Positions 17,943 to 26,567 of a DNA stretch of 64,000 bases are shown one piece after another. Where the stretch lies: contig NZ_PVNE01000001.1 in NCBI RefSeq assembly GCF_003001905.1, positions 186,001-250,000 on the forward strand, given 5' to 3'. This DNA comes from Planifilum fimeticola (GTDB taxonomy: Bacteria; Bacillota; Bacilli; Thermoactinomycetales; DSM-44946). Numbering within the stretch: the stretch's first letter is position 1; each line of letters starts with the position of its first letter. The position numbers were made by a program, and so were the translations under genes. The notes under the pieces are model-generated. The model was not told the DNA's origin. It did not search any database and saw only the letters and a program-made list of their open reading frames with translations.

Positions 17943-18575
17943 ATGGAGCACATCAAACGGTATCACCGCAACATACTGAAAGCGGATGGAAAAAGCCTGG
18001 TGACGGAAGGACCCGTTCCCCCGGAGACCGTCGAACGCTACCCCTTCCACGAAGGTCTGGTTGCCTTTCGGCCTCCGGAGCGGCAGCAACAGGCGATGAT
18101 CGGAATCGCCCGTCTCCCCGAAGGGCGGATCATCATCGCGAGGACGGAAGACACGATCGTCGGCTACGTCTCCTTTCTCTACCCCGATCCCATGGAACGC
18201 TGGTCCGAGGGAAACATGGAAGATCTGTTGGAGCTGGGAGCGATCGAGGTAGCGCCCCCCTACCGCAAATACGGAGTGGCCAAGGCCATGCTGAAAACCG
18301 CCTTTGCCGATCCGGCGATGGAAAACTACATCGTCATCTCCACGGAATATTACTGGCACTGGGACCTCAAGGGAACGGGCCTGTCCGTCTGGGAATACCG
18401 CAAAGTGATGGAAAAGGTGATGGGCAGCGTCGGCATGGAATGGTTCGCCACCGACGACCCGGAGATCACCGCCCATCCCGCCAACTGTCTGATGGCCCGC
18501 ATCGGCAAAAACGTCCCCCTCGAATCCGTCGAGAAGTTTGACCGGCTGCGCTTCATCAACCGGCATTTCTATTAA
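17943..18575 (+). CDS. acuA: Protein acetyltransferase AcuA
   Basis: A 210-residue GNAT-family enzyme that in B. subtilis acetylates AcsA on a C-terminal Lys and so switches off acetate activation. The GNAT core is visible: GYVSFLYPD for strand 4 and GAIEVAPPYRKYGVAKAML for the acetyl-CoA pyrophosphate loop (an R/Q-x-x-G/A variant, RKYGVA). The length and the divergent placement opposite acsA match the acuABC locus. GGGAGG lies upstream of the ATG at 17943. It is followed by its own hairpin terminator, so acuB may be transcribed separately. Confidence 0.9.
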   Translation: MEHIKRYHRNILKADGKSLVTEGPVPPETVERYPFHEGLVAFRPPERQQQAMIGIARLPEGRIIIARTEDTIVGYVSFLYPDPMERWSEGNMEDLLELGAIEVAPPYRKYGVAKAMLKTAFADPAMENYIVISTEYYWHWDLKGTGLSVWEYRKVMEKVMGSVGMEWFATDDPEITAHPANCLMARIGKNVPLESVEKFDRLRFINRHFY

Positions 18576-18621
18576 CGGCATTCTGAATGGAATGAAAAAT
18601 ATCACCATCGGATTGGAAATG

Positions 18622-18656
18622 CCCCCGGCTCAGGAAGCCGCGGGATTTTGCTTTTT
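18622..18656 (+). terminator. Terminator after acuA
   Basis: CCCGGCT pairs with AGCCGCGGG with one bulge over the loop CAGGA, followed by a T-rich run (ATTTTGCTTTTT). About 50 bases after the acuA stop. Confidence 0.65.
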
Positions 18657-18820
18657 ATTTCCGAAGCCCCTTCCGTTCTCATAAAGAAAGCATTTCGCAT
18701 CGGCCGCCGAAAGGATTGTGAATCTTCCGATCCGATCACCTTTATTTCTCCGGGGTGAAAAGGTAGAATAGAGCCAAAGAAAACAGCTTTTTCGGAAAAC
18801 GAGCAAAAGGGGATTCCGCC

Positions 18821-19471
18821 ATGTTGATCAAAGAAATCATGCACCGCCATGTCCGCACCGTCGAACCGGAGACGACGCTGAAACAGGCCCTTCATCTGCT
18901 GGAGGAACACCGGATCCGCCACCTCCCCGTCACGGAGGGGGATCGGCTCGTGGGTATTGTGACCGACCGGGATCTGCGGGAAGCCGGTCCCTCCATCCTG
19001 GAGCACAGCCCCCAAGACGACACCCTCCATCGGCCGGTTTCATCCATCATGAAAAGGGAGGTGATCACCGCCCACCCGCTCGATTTCATCGAAGACGCAG
19101 CCCGGCTCATGTATGAACACCGGATCGGATGCCTGCCCGTCCTTCAGGAGGGGCGGCTGGTCGGCATCGTCACCCAGACCGATGTGCTTCACACCTTGAT
19201 CGAACTGTTCGGCGTCAACAAGCCCAGCCAACGGGTGGAAATCGAAGTGCCCGACCGAGTCGGCATGCTGGCGGATGCCGCCCAGGTGTTCCGACGTCAC
19301 AAAGCCAACATCCTGAGCGTCATCGTCCATCCCGGAAGCGAAAACACCCGGCGCATCGCCTTTCGGACGGAAGCGATGCTGATCGACGAGATCGTCCGGG
19401 ATCTCCGGGCGGCGGGTCACCGGATCCTGTGGCCTCCGGTCGAGGACCAGGAACCGGAGGGATCCAAGTGA
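18821..19471 (+). CDS. acuB: CBS-ACT domain protein AcuB
   Basis: A 216-residue protein with two CBS domains (about residues 1-60 and 75-133; motifs HLPVTEGDRLVGIVTDRDL and CLPVLQEGRLVGIVTQTD) and a C-terminal ACT-like domain (about 137-205). CBS pairs usually bind adenine nucleotides. AcuB is part of acetoin/acetate utilisation in B. subtilis, but its mechanism is not settled. A weak promoter (TTTATT, 17 bases, TAGAAT ending at 18769) may serve acuB and acuC. The stop overlaps the acuC start (GTGA). Confidence 0.88.
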   Translation: MLIKEIMHRHVRTVEPETTLKQALHLLEEHRIRHLPVTEGDRLVGIVTDRDLREAGPSILEHSPQDDTLHRPVSSIMKREVITAHPLDFIEDAARLMYEHRIGCLPVLQEGRLVGIVTQTDVLHTLIELFGVNKPSQRVEIEVPDRVGMLADAAQVFRRHKANILSVIVHPGSENTRRIAFRTEAMLIDEIVRDLRAAGHRILWPPVEDQEPEGSK

Positions 19472-20625
19472 GACATTCAGCCCTGATGGTCTACGGTGAT
19501 GCATTCCAGCGATACCGCTTTCACGACAACCACCCCTTCCAACCGAAACGAATCCAGCTGACCCTCGATCTGATCCGGTCCTTCGGATGGATGGAAGAAG
19601 ATCAGTTGATCGCTCCCCGAAAGGCCGCGGACAAGGAACTCACCCGCACGCACGAAGAAAGCTTTATCGAAGCGGTCAAACAAGCTCCCGACGGCTCCCT
19701 TTCCCCGGAACAGCTGGAAGCCTGCGGACTGGGAACCGAAGATAACCCCATCTTTCCGGGCATGCACGAAGCGGCGGCCACCGTCGTCGGCGGCACCCTC
19801 GTCGCCGCGGAACAGGTGATGTCGGGGAAGTGCGAACACGCCCTCAATCTCGCGGGAGGGCTTCATCACGCCCTCCGAGGGCGCGCTTCCGGTTTCTGCA
19901 TCTATAACGATGCGGCGATCGCCATCGCCTGGCTGCGGAAGGAATACGACGTCCGGGTCCTCTATATCGATACCGACGCCCATCACGGAGACGGGGTGCA
20001 ATGGGCCTTCTACGACGACCCGCAGGTCATGACCATCTCCATCCATGAAACGGGCAAATACCTGTTTCCCGGAACCGGTTCCGTATACGAGCGCGGGCAG
20101 GGCCCGGGATTCGGAACCAGCATCAACCTTCCCCTGGACGCCTTCACCGAAGACGAGTCCTGGCTGGACGCCTTTCGCCGCGTCGTTCCGGAAGCGGCCC
20201 GCCGGTTCCGCCCCGATGTGATCCTGTCGCAAAACGGCTGCGACGCCCACCGGTACGATCCCCTCACCCATCTGTCGGCGACGATGCGGATCTACCGGGA
20301 AATCCCCCGGACCGTCCACCAGCTGGCCCACGAACTGTGCGACGGCCGGTGGATTGCCGTCGGCGGCGGCGGCTACGACATGTGGCGGGTCGTCCCCCGG
20401 GCCTGGACCTGGTTGTGGGCGGAAATGAACGATTGCGCCCCGGAAGAAGCGGCCATCCCGAAAGCCTGGCTCAGGCGGTGGCAGCCGGAAAGTCCCGTGG
20501 ACTTGCCCCAAACCCTGCACGATCCGGACGGCCTGTTCTCTCCCATTCCCCGCCGGGCTGAGATCACGGAAAAAAACCGGCGCACCGTGGACCAGGTCCT
20601 GCAAATGATCAAAAACCACTTGTAA
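19468..20625 (+). CDS. acuC: Histone deacetylase-like AcuC
   Basis: A 385-residue zinc-dependent deacetylase of the class I HDAC type that in B. subtilis reactivates acetylated AcsA. Catalytic and metal motifs are present: GGLHHA (His pair), YIDTDAHHGDGVQ (Asp/His zinc ligands), NGCDAH (Asp ligand region) and VGGGGYDM near the end. The GTG at 19468 overlaps the acuB stop and has GGAGGG upstream; the ATG six codons later is the alternative. Together acuA and acuC form an acetylation switch on AcsA. Confidence 0.92.
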   Translation: MRHSALMVYGDAFQRYRFHDNHPFQPKRIQLTLDLIRSFGWMEEDQLIAPRKAADKELTRTHEESFIEAVKQAPDGSLSPEQLEACGLGTEDNPIFPGMHEAAATVVGGTLVAAEQVMSGKCEHALNLAGGLHHALRGRASGFCIYNDAAIAIAWLRKEYDVRVLYIDTDAHHGDGVQWAFYDDPQVMTISIHETGKYLFPGTGSVYERGQGPGFGTSINLPLDAFTEDESWLDAFRRVVPEAARRFRPDVILSQNGCDAHRYDPLTHLSATMRIYREIPRTVHQLAHELCDGRWIAVGGGGYDMWRVVPRAWTWLWAEMNDCAPEEAAIPKAWLRRWQPESPVDLPQTLHDPDGLFSPIPRRAEITEKNRRTVDQVLQMIKNHL

Positions 20626-20639
20626 CAGGGGGGATCCCG

Positions 20640-21452
20640 ATGCCCCGCCTCCTCCTATTCGGCGCGAGCGGCGCCGTGGGCAAGGCCCTCGTCCGCCTGT
20701 TGGAGGCCGAAAACGCGTACACCGTTCACGGCACCTGCCGGAACAACCGGCCCCCTCTCCCTTCCGATCGGTGTCACCGTCTGGATTTGGAGGATTTCCG
20801 AAAGCTCGAGCGCCTTTGGGACCGCATCCGGCCGGATGCGGTTCTTCTGGCGCTGCGGGGGGATTACGAGAAACAGCTCCGCTTCCACCGGGCCGTGGCG
20901 GAACTGGCCAAAGGATCTCCCTGTGACGTATGGTTCTGCTCCACTTCCGCGGTGTTCGACGGTTCCACACAGAATCCCCACACGGAGGAAGAGCCGCCCG
21001 TACCCGAAAGCGAATACGGCCGTTTCAAGGCCGCCTGCGAAGAGATGATGGCATCTGTCCTGGGAAGCCGGCTCCGCATCCTGCGCTTTCCGGCGATCTT
21101 CGGCAAGGACGTTCCCCGGGTGACGCAACTCCTGGACCGGCTGAAAAGGGGCGAAACCGTCGAATACCACGACAACTTTTTCGCCAACCGCCACACCGAT
21201 GACATGCTGGCCCGGCAGATCGCTTTCCTCCTTCAACACAGACCGGAGGGGGTCTTCCACCTGGGATCCGTGGATATCATGGCCCAGGCGGAATTCTACC
21301 GGGAACTGGTCTCCCGTCTCGGCTACCCGAAAAAGCTCGTCAAGGTGATCTCCCACCCCGCCGACCGCACCCTCGCGGTCCTGTCCAAACGGGAATGGCC
21401 CGAGGAGTTGCGGATCACCCATGACGACATTCTGGATCACTTCCGAAGCTAA
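20640..21452 (+). CDS. RmlD-like SDR reductase/epimerase
   Basis: A 270-residue extended short-chain dehydrogenase. The NAD(P) motif LLFGASGAVGKALV lies at residues 4-17, and CSTSAVFDGSTQ followed by EYGRFKAACEEM gives the Ser and YxxxK catalytic pattern, as in dTDP-rhamnose-type reductases. It starts 14 bases after acuC with AGGGGGG upstream, so it is probably translated from the same transcript. A nucleotide-sugar substrate is suggested by the family, but no sugar pathway genes lie beside it. Confidence 0.8.
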   Translation: MPRLLLFGASGAVGKALVRLLEAENAYTVHGTCRNNRPPLPSDRCHRLDLEDFRKLERLWDRIRPDAVLLALRGDYEKQLRFHRAVAELAKGSPCDVWFCSTSAVFDGSTQNPHTEEEPPVPESEYGRFKAACEEMMASVLGSRLRILRFPAIFGKDVPRVTQLLDRLKRGETVEYHDNFFANRHTDDMLARQIAFLLQHRPEGVFHLGSVDIMAQAEFYRELVSRLGYPKKLVKVISHPADRTLAVLSKREWPEELRITHDDILDHFRS

Positions 21453-21640
21453 GTTACGATTCTTAAACGTGAAGGACTCTAGATAGACCGTTTCCCCTTC
21501 CCCCAAACTTGGGGGCTTGCCGGCAGCTCTCCGCAAGAGGTCTTCGGCAGCCTTTCCCGCCTAGAAAAACATCCAAAATGCCCACAAATCGAAGCCTCCC
21601 AGCGCGCTTTTTCAGCTCGGGACCCGCATCCATCGACAAA

Positions 21641-21673
21641 GGGACACCCGATTGGTCATCACCCGGGTGTCCC
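21641..21673 (-). terminator. Hairpin after the putative immunity gene
   Basis: A 10-bp perfect stem, GGGACACCCG (21641-21650) with CGGGTGTCCC (21664-21673). On the minus strand it is followed by TTTG only, so it is a modest terminator for the gene ending at 21719. Confidence 0.5.
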
Positions 21674-21718
21674 GAAACAATTTCGAGCCCATCGTTTTAT
21701 CTCCGCGAATGCTCTTCC

Positions 21719-22204
21719 TCAACCCTCGCGCAAACCGCGCCTGGCCTCTTCGGGCAGGATGGAGTCGTAATTCCCAAATTGGATCATCTCGCGAAAATGA
21801 CTGGATACATCGCAGGTTCCGTATTCCACGTCGTCCGTTTCCTTGCCACCAATGAAAAAGTTTTTCCGATACCGTCCATCCACCTCGTAAAGATAGGTCA
21901 CAAGACTAATTTCTCTCCCGTCAAAATACCTTTTCTTTACATTTCTCAAGAATAATTGGCGGTCAATTATTACATAAGCTTCTACTAACTCAGAATCCAA
22001 GTTTTCATTTAAATGAAGCACACCACAATAATACCCTTTTTTGTTAAAGGTCATTTTCACAATATATTGGGGCCTCTTTTTATCCGAGATGATTACAGCA
22101 TAAGGTTTTTCCTGTTCGTGAAAACGTTTAGCCTGCTCGTAGGAAAGCTTATTAATCCCTTCTTTCCAGCTTGCTCCCCAATGCTCATAATACTCCACTT
22201 TCAT
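21719..22204 (-). CDS. Putative immunity protein of the toxin remnant
   Basis: A 161-residue soluble protein rich in Tyr, Lys and Glu. I recognise no domain. It starts 20 bases after the toxin-like gene on the same strand, which is where the cognate immunity gene of a polymorphic toxin normally lies. AAGGAG stands 10 bases before the ATG at 22204 (a TTG one codon earlier is possible). The DNA is clearly more AT-rich than its surroundings and the Lys/Asn/Tyr content reflects this, a sign of horizontal transfer. Immunity function is inferred only from position and composition. Confidence 0.55.
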   Translation of the reverse strand: MKVEYYEHWGASWKEGINKLSYEQAKRFHEQEKPYAVIISDKKRPQYIVKMTFNKKGYYCGVLHLNENLDSELVEAYVIIDRQLFLRNVKKRYFDGREISLVTYLYEVDGRYRKNFFIGGKETDDVEYGTCDVSSHFREMIQFGNYDSILPEEARRGLREG

Positions 22205-22224
22205 CAAAGCTCTACTCCTTTCTT

Positions 22225-22950
22225 CTAATTTAGTTTACGACCGTTTTCATCCCTTATTTCGATGTTTCTTGTCTTGGCATAATCCAGAATCTTTTTCGGA
22301 ACTTTTTTCTTCTGTACAGGAATTTCCAAAATCATTTTACCGTCAATATCTAATTGTTGCCCCGCCAATCCCGCATTTCGATGTCCAGATCCTTTTTGCT
22401 GGGAGGGAACGTCGGCGATTTGGGCACCCGGCGGATATTTATTTAGCAGTTCACTGATGTATTTTTTGGCAGTTTCCGGTTTGATGTTGGCCAATTGGGT
22501 ATATTTTCGAGATACGATTTCCCCTGTTTCAGGATTATAGGAGTCCAATTTAACATATCCATTTTTGGCGGAATCGTTTTCAACGTAGACCTCATTGTAG
22601 GGGTATTTAGCTTCCATCTTTTTGTTGAAGGCAACGCCAAGCGAAAGGTTCCGGGCGATGGCCTTCGCCTTTTCCTCAGGGTATCTTTCGCGCAATGACT
22701 GATACAGCTTATCGAGATGTTCTTCATTGACATGATTGATTAGTTCGTTGGTGAGTTCATCATCATCCAGGTGTTTTTTGCCAAGAATCTCATTGATTTT
22801 TGTATTACTATCCCTATCGGGATCTGTTTTTTTGCCGCCGCATCCCGAATTCCCCTTTTTCTTGGCGCACGCATCATGGATGAAAATGCCATCGGTGGCA
22901 CTGACAGCGAGACTCCCTCGGAAATAGCGACGGATTTTAGCAACATTCCG
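22225..22950 (-). pseudogene. Truncated polymorphic-toxin-like C-terminus
   Basis: An open frame of 241 codons with no start: the upstream in-frame stop is at 22951-22953 and the first usable start codon (TTG, 22693-22695) has no ribosome site. The whole frame is protein-like. The last 110 residues (NEVYVENDSAKNGY, NPETGEIVSRKYTQL, PGAQIADVPSQ, NAGLAGQQL, MILEIPVQKKKVPKKIL and a final RDENG) resemble the toxin tips seen at the C-termini of large secreted Bacillales toxins. I suspect a nuclease-type fold from the acidic and Lys-rich core, but this is not certain. The delivery N-terminus is missing. It is followed by the putative immunity gene. Confidence 0.6.
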
Positions 22951-23248
22951 TCAACTGTCGAAAGGGTGCACCTCCATCTGAAAAAACCACGCCCCGGACG
23001 GTGAAGGTCGCTCCCATCCATGGTTTCAGAACTCTGCCAATCCGGCGCAGGAAAGCCTGTCCCATCAATCCCCACCGGGCCGCGTCCCACAAACGTGGTC
23101 TTGAAAAGCGTGAAAACCGATCTTCCCTGACACCGCAGTTCTCATTTCCCGGGCAATGATCGCACTTTAATCCCATGGCCTCCGGAAAAGAAAAAAGAGG
23201 CGCGGCGGATGGTCCTCCGCGCACACCCCTTCCGTCCCGGATAACGGC

Positions 23249-24316
23249 TCATCTCTTCTCCTTAAGCCGGTCCTGCGCTTCCCGCACCACGTTCCGGATC
23301 AGTTCCGCCGCCGGCAGGGAGCGGCTCAGCGATGCGGACTGGCCCGCCCACAAGGACATGAGATCGGGATTTCCCCGACGGGCCGCCTCCCTTCGGATAT
23401 CCCTCGTCAGGGCGTTTTGAATCGGGTAGTCCGGCCACTCCTCTTCGTATTTCCCCATTTCGGAAACAAAGCGGTTTCGCAAGCCCCGGGCATATCTCCC
23501 GGAAAAGGAGCGGGTGAGAACGGTGCCATCGTCCCGGGCGTTTCGGACCGCATCCCGGTACACCGAATTGGCCCCGCTCTCCCGGCAGGTGAGGAATGCC
23601 GTCCCCATCTGGACGCCCTCCGCCCCCAGCATCAGGGTTGCCGCAAGCCCCCTGCCGTCCATGATCCCGCCGGCGGCGATCACGGGAATTCGGACCCGGT
23701 CCGCCATCTGGGGGACCAGGGACATCAGCCCTACCAGCCCCTTTTCCACCGAACCGGAAAAGGTTCCCCGGTGACCTCCGGCCTCGCTTCCCTGGGCGAC
23801 CACCATGTCCACGCCGCTCTCCTCCAGGACGGCGCCCTCTTCCACGGTGGTGGCCGTTCCGATCAGGACGGTCCCCTGCCTCTTCAACCGTTTCACCCAT
23901 TCGGAAGGCAGCACCCCGAAGGTGAAGCTGAACACCGGCACCCGCTCCTCCAGCACCGCGGAGATCTGTTCCTCAAAGGGCTCCCGATACTTGCCCGGAT
24001 CCGGAGACGCGGGAAGACACATCTCCCTCCGAAACCGGTCCAGCCGCTTCTGCGCCTGTTCGATCCGTTCCCGGTCCTCCTCGAAGGGTTCCGGAATGAA
24101 CAGATTGACGGCAAAGGGCCGGTCCGTCCGCTCCCGGATCTCTCGGATCGCCTCCCGGATCCGGTTGGCAGACATGTATCCCGCCCCCAGGGTTCCCAGG
24201 CCGCCCGCCTCGGAAACCGCCGCCACCAGTTCCGGGGTGGTGGTTCCCCCCGCCATCCCCGCCTGGATGATCGGATAGCGAATTCCCAGCCGCTCTGTCA
24301 CCCGCGTCGTCAGCAA
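23249..24316 (-). CDS. Nitronate monooxygenase family protein
   Basis: A 355-residue FMN-dependent TIM-barrel enzyme of the NPD / nitronate monooxygenase family, oxidising alkyl nitronates, with FabK-like enoyl reductases as relatives. Motifs: PIIQAGMAGGTTTPELVAAV near the N-terminus, AQGSEAGGHRGTF (with the His of the family), PVIAAGGIMDGRG and GAEGVQMGTAFL, which bind the FMN phosphate. The TTG at 24316 is the likely start, with GGAGGGAGGGGG just upstream; the frame beyond it is not protein-like. It lies 41 bases after the XRE-cupin gene on the same strand. Confidence 0.85.
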   Translation of the reverse strand: MLTTRVTERLGIRYPIIQAGMAGGTTTPELVAAVSEAGGLGTLGAGYMSANRIREAIREIRERTDRPFAVNLFIPEPFEEDRERIEQAQKRLDRFRREMCLPASPDPGKYREPFEEQISAVLEERVPVFSFTFGVLPSEWVKRLKRQGTVLIGTATTVEEGAVLEESGVDMVVAQGSEAGGHRGTFSGSVEKGLVGLMSLVPQMADRVRIPVIAAGGIMDGRGLAATLMLGAEGVQMGTAFLTCRESGANSVYRDAVRNARDDGTVLTRSFSGRYARGLRNRFVSEMGKYEEEWPDYPIQNALTRDIRREAARRGNPDLMSLWAGQSASLSRSLPAAELIRNVVREAQDRLKEKR

Positions 24317-24357
24317 CTGATCCCCCTCCCTCCGAAGTCTTAAGCCGCTCCGGCCCG

Positions 24358-24915
24358 TTACTTTGCCTGGTTGGAATCGATCACCAAATAGTAGCGGCAT
24401 TCCCCGTTTCCCGCATTGATGAACCGGTGTTCCACATCGGCTTCGAAGTAGATGGAGTCCCCTGGTTCCAGCTCGTATTTCCTTTTGCCGCCCGCAAGTT
24501 CCACCTTCAACCTTCCCTCGTCCACCACGATATACTCCTTGACGCCCGGCAAATGGGGAGGAAACGCTCCCGACTCTTTGCCGGGGGGAATGATGTTCAG
24601 GATGAATTCGACTCCCCGGGACGGAAAGGAAGGAGAGAGCAGATGCCTTTCGAAACCGGATTGTTCGTCCCGGTAGATCAACCGTTCCCCTTTTCGGATG
24701 ACCAACGCCTCTTTCTCTTCCTGTTCCCCCAACAGCCGGGACAGGGTGGTATTGAGGCCCTCGGCGATCTGACAGGCCACCTGGATGGTGGGATTTTTCT
24801 CTTCCCGCTCAATCTGGGACAGCATCGAACGGCTGACGCCGCATTTCTTCGAAAGCTCTTCCAGAGAGAGCTTTTTTTCCTTCCGCAGCTTCCGAACGTT
24901 TCGGCCAAACCCCAT
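24358..24915 (-). CDS. XRE-cupin transcription regulator
   Basis: A 185-residue regulator with an N-terminal HTH_3 (about 6-60; SLEELSKKCGVSRSMLSQIE) and a C-terminal cupin (about 110-180; PHLPGVKEYIVVDEGRLKVE and LEPGDSIYFEADVEHRF). Such proteins sense a small ligand through the cupin. GGAGGG precedes the ATG at 24915. It is divergent from a lactate permease, and the shared 127-base spacer holds two near-identical 14-base palindromes, so it probably controls the permease and itself. The nitronate monooxygenase downstream may be in its operon. Confidence 0.88.
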   Translation of the reverse strand: MGFGRNVRKLRKEKKLSLEELSKKCGVSRSMLSQIEREEKNPTIQVACQIAEGLNTTLSRLLGEQEEKEALVIRKGERLIYRDEQSGFERHLLSPSFPSRGVEFILNIIPPGKESGAFPPHLPGVKEYIVVDEGRLKVELAGGKRKYELEPGDSIYFEADVEHRFINAGNGECRYYLVIDSNQAK

Positions 24916-24934
24916 GGAGCTCCCTCCGCCGTTT

Positions 24935-24948
24935 TCCACTATAGAGGA
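24935..24948. promoter_or_regulatory. Candidate operator 1 of the XRE-cupin regulator
   Basis: TCCACTATAGAGGA, a near palindrome, differs from the second site (24997-25010) at two positions. It overlaps the region just upstream of the permease -35 and lies 20 bases upstream of the regulator ATG. Confidence 0.55.
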
Positions 24949-24957
24949 ATATTTTTC

Positions 24958-24986
24958 TTGACATACGCGCAATCCGGCGATAACAT
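24958..24986 (+). promoter_or_regulatory. Promoter of the lactate permease gene
   Basis: TTGACA (24958-24963), a 17-base spacer and TAACAT (24981-24986), a good sigma-A promoter. It lies between the two TCCA-TATA-GGA palindromes. Confidence 0.65.
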
Positions 24987-24996
24987 AGATGTAAAA

Positions 24997-25010
24997 TCCA
25001 TTATAGTGGA
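24997..25010. promoter_or_regulatory. Candidate operator 2 of the XRE-cupin regulator
   Basis: TCCATTATAGTGGA is a near-perfect palindrome located at about +5 to +18 of the permease transcript, a typical repressor position. The centre-to-centre distance from operator 1 is 62 bases, close to six helical turns. Confidence 0.6.
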
Positions 25011-25042
25011 TTTTTATGATACGCGAAAGAGAGGTCCTATCC

Positions 25043-26521
25043 ATGTGGCAGTTGGGGATTGCATCCGCCCCGATTTTGACCGTCCTGCTGATGTTGTTCG
25101 TGTGGAGACAATCGTCCCTGCGCGCCGGTCTGAGCGCTTGGCTGACAGCCGTCTTGATCGCCCTGGCAACCCCTCTTTTTCGCGCGGAACCGGACACCGT
25201 GATTCACGCCTCCGCAAGGGGCGTCCTCACCGCATCCATCATCGCTTATGTTCTCTTCTTCGGACTCCTTTTGTATCATCTCATGAGCGGAGCCGGTTTG
25301 ATCCGGAGCCTGTCCGCCTTCATCTCCCGATCCACCCGGGACCCCGTCCGGCAGATCCTTTTGCTGGTGGTGGCTTTTTCCCCCTTGGTGGAATCGGTCA
25401 GCGGCTTCGGTTTGGCCATCACCATCATCGCCCCGATTTTGGTCCAGCTGGGATTCGGCCGATTCAAAGCGGCCCTTTTGGCGCTGGTCAGCATGAGCGC
25501 AGTGCCCTGGGGCGCCTTGGGAACCGGAACCGTGATCGGATCCAACCTGGCGGGGGTGTCCCTGCACCAAATGGGTTCGGGAGCGGCGATTCTCAGCATT
25601 CCGGCCTTTTTTCTGTTTGCCGTGGCGGCGGTTTACATCGCCGGAGGATGGAGGGGCATCCGGAAGCGGTGGATGGAACTGTTCTTCCTTCTCATCTTCT
25701 TCATCCTCTCCCTCTATCTGTTCAGCGCCTTCGTGAGCGTGGAACTCGCCGGGGTCTTCGCCTCCATGATCGCCATCGGTGCGGAGTTGGCATGTATCCG
25801 GCTCTTCCCCGACACCGCGACACCCGGGAAGGCGGAGGATTCTTCCGCTCCGCCGTTGCCGGACAGGGGGGTCGTGAAAGCCATGAGTCCCTATTTGTTT
25901 TTAACCGGACTGCTCCTCGTCTCCCGGCTGGTTCCTCCGGTTCAGGACCTTTTGAATTCGCATCTGGTCATCGACGCGCCCGGGTATCGGTTTGCCCTGC
26001 CCTTGTTGTATTCCCCCGGCTTTTTCCTTTTTCTCACCTGCCTGTACACGTCTGTCCTGTTCAAGATCCCCAAAAAGAAGGTGATGACGGCCCTGCAATC
26101 CACCTGGAAACAGTGGACTCCCGTCGTCCTGTCCATGGCCGGATTGATCGCCATGTCCGAGGTGATGTCCGCCTCCGGCATGACCGAGGTGCTCGCTCTG
26201 GCGGCGTCCAGGGCCTTCGGCGCTTGGTATGTCTGGATCGCTCCCCTGATCGGGGCCCTCGGTGGATTTCTGACGGGCAGCAATGCCGCGGCCAATGCCA
26301 TGCTGATCCAGCTTCAGGCGGAAGTCGCCGACCAGCTGGGAATGGCGACGGAGGAGATCGCCGTCCTGCAAAACGCCGCAGCCGCCCATATGACGATGGC
26401 CTCTCCGTCCCGCGTGCTGATGGCGGCCTCCGTCTGCCAAATCCCCTCGGAGGAAAACCGGCTGCTCAAGGCCGTCGCTCCCATCGCCGTCGCCGCCGTC
26501 TTTTCACTCACCATTCTCTAA
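25043..26521 (+). CDS. L-lactate permease family transporter
   Basis: A 492-residue transporter with about 12-13 membrane segments, of the LctP/LldP family that imports L-lactate or glycolate with protons. Family-type segments include PLVESVSGFGLAITIIAPIL, VPWGALGTGTVIGSNLAGV and FLTGSNAAANAMLI. The ATG at 25043 is preferred, with GAGAGG 8 bases upstream; an in-frame ATG at 25016 lies in the operator-proximal leader without a ribosome site. It is divergent from the XRE-cupin gene and probably repressed by it. No lactate dehydrogenase lies next to it. Confidence 0.85.
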   Translation: MWQLGIASAPILTVLLMLFVWRQSSLRAGLSAWLTAVLIALATPLFRAEPDTVIHASARGVLTASIIAYVLFFGLLLYHLMSGAGLIRSLSAFISRSTRDPVRQILLLVVAFSPLVESVSGFGLAITIIAPILVQLGFGRFKAALLALVSMSAVPWGALGTGTVIGSNLAGVSLHQMGSGAAILSIPAFFLFAVAAVYIAGGWRGIRKRWMELFFLLIFFILSLYLFSAFVSVELAGVFASMIAIGAELACIRLFPDTATPGKAEDSSAPPLPDRGVVKAMSPYLFLTGLLLVSRLVPPVQDLLNSHLVIDAPGYRFALPLLYSPGFFLFLTCLYTSVLFKIPKKKVMTALQSTWKQWTPVVLSMAGLIAMSEVMSASGMTEVLALAASRAFGAWYVWIAPLIGALGGFLTGSNAAANAMLIQLQAEVADQLGMATEEIAVLQNAAAAHMTMASPSRVLMAASVCQIPSEENRLLKAVAPIAVAAVFSLTIL

Positions 26522-26567
26522 AATGCCTGCGTCGGAGGGGCGGACCCAACCCGCCAATCGACCGCCT

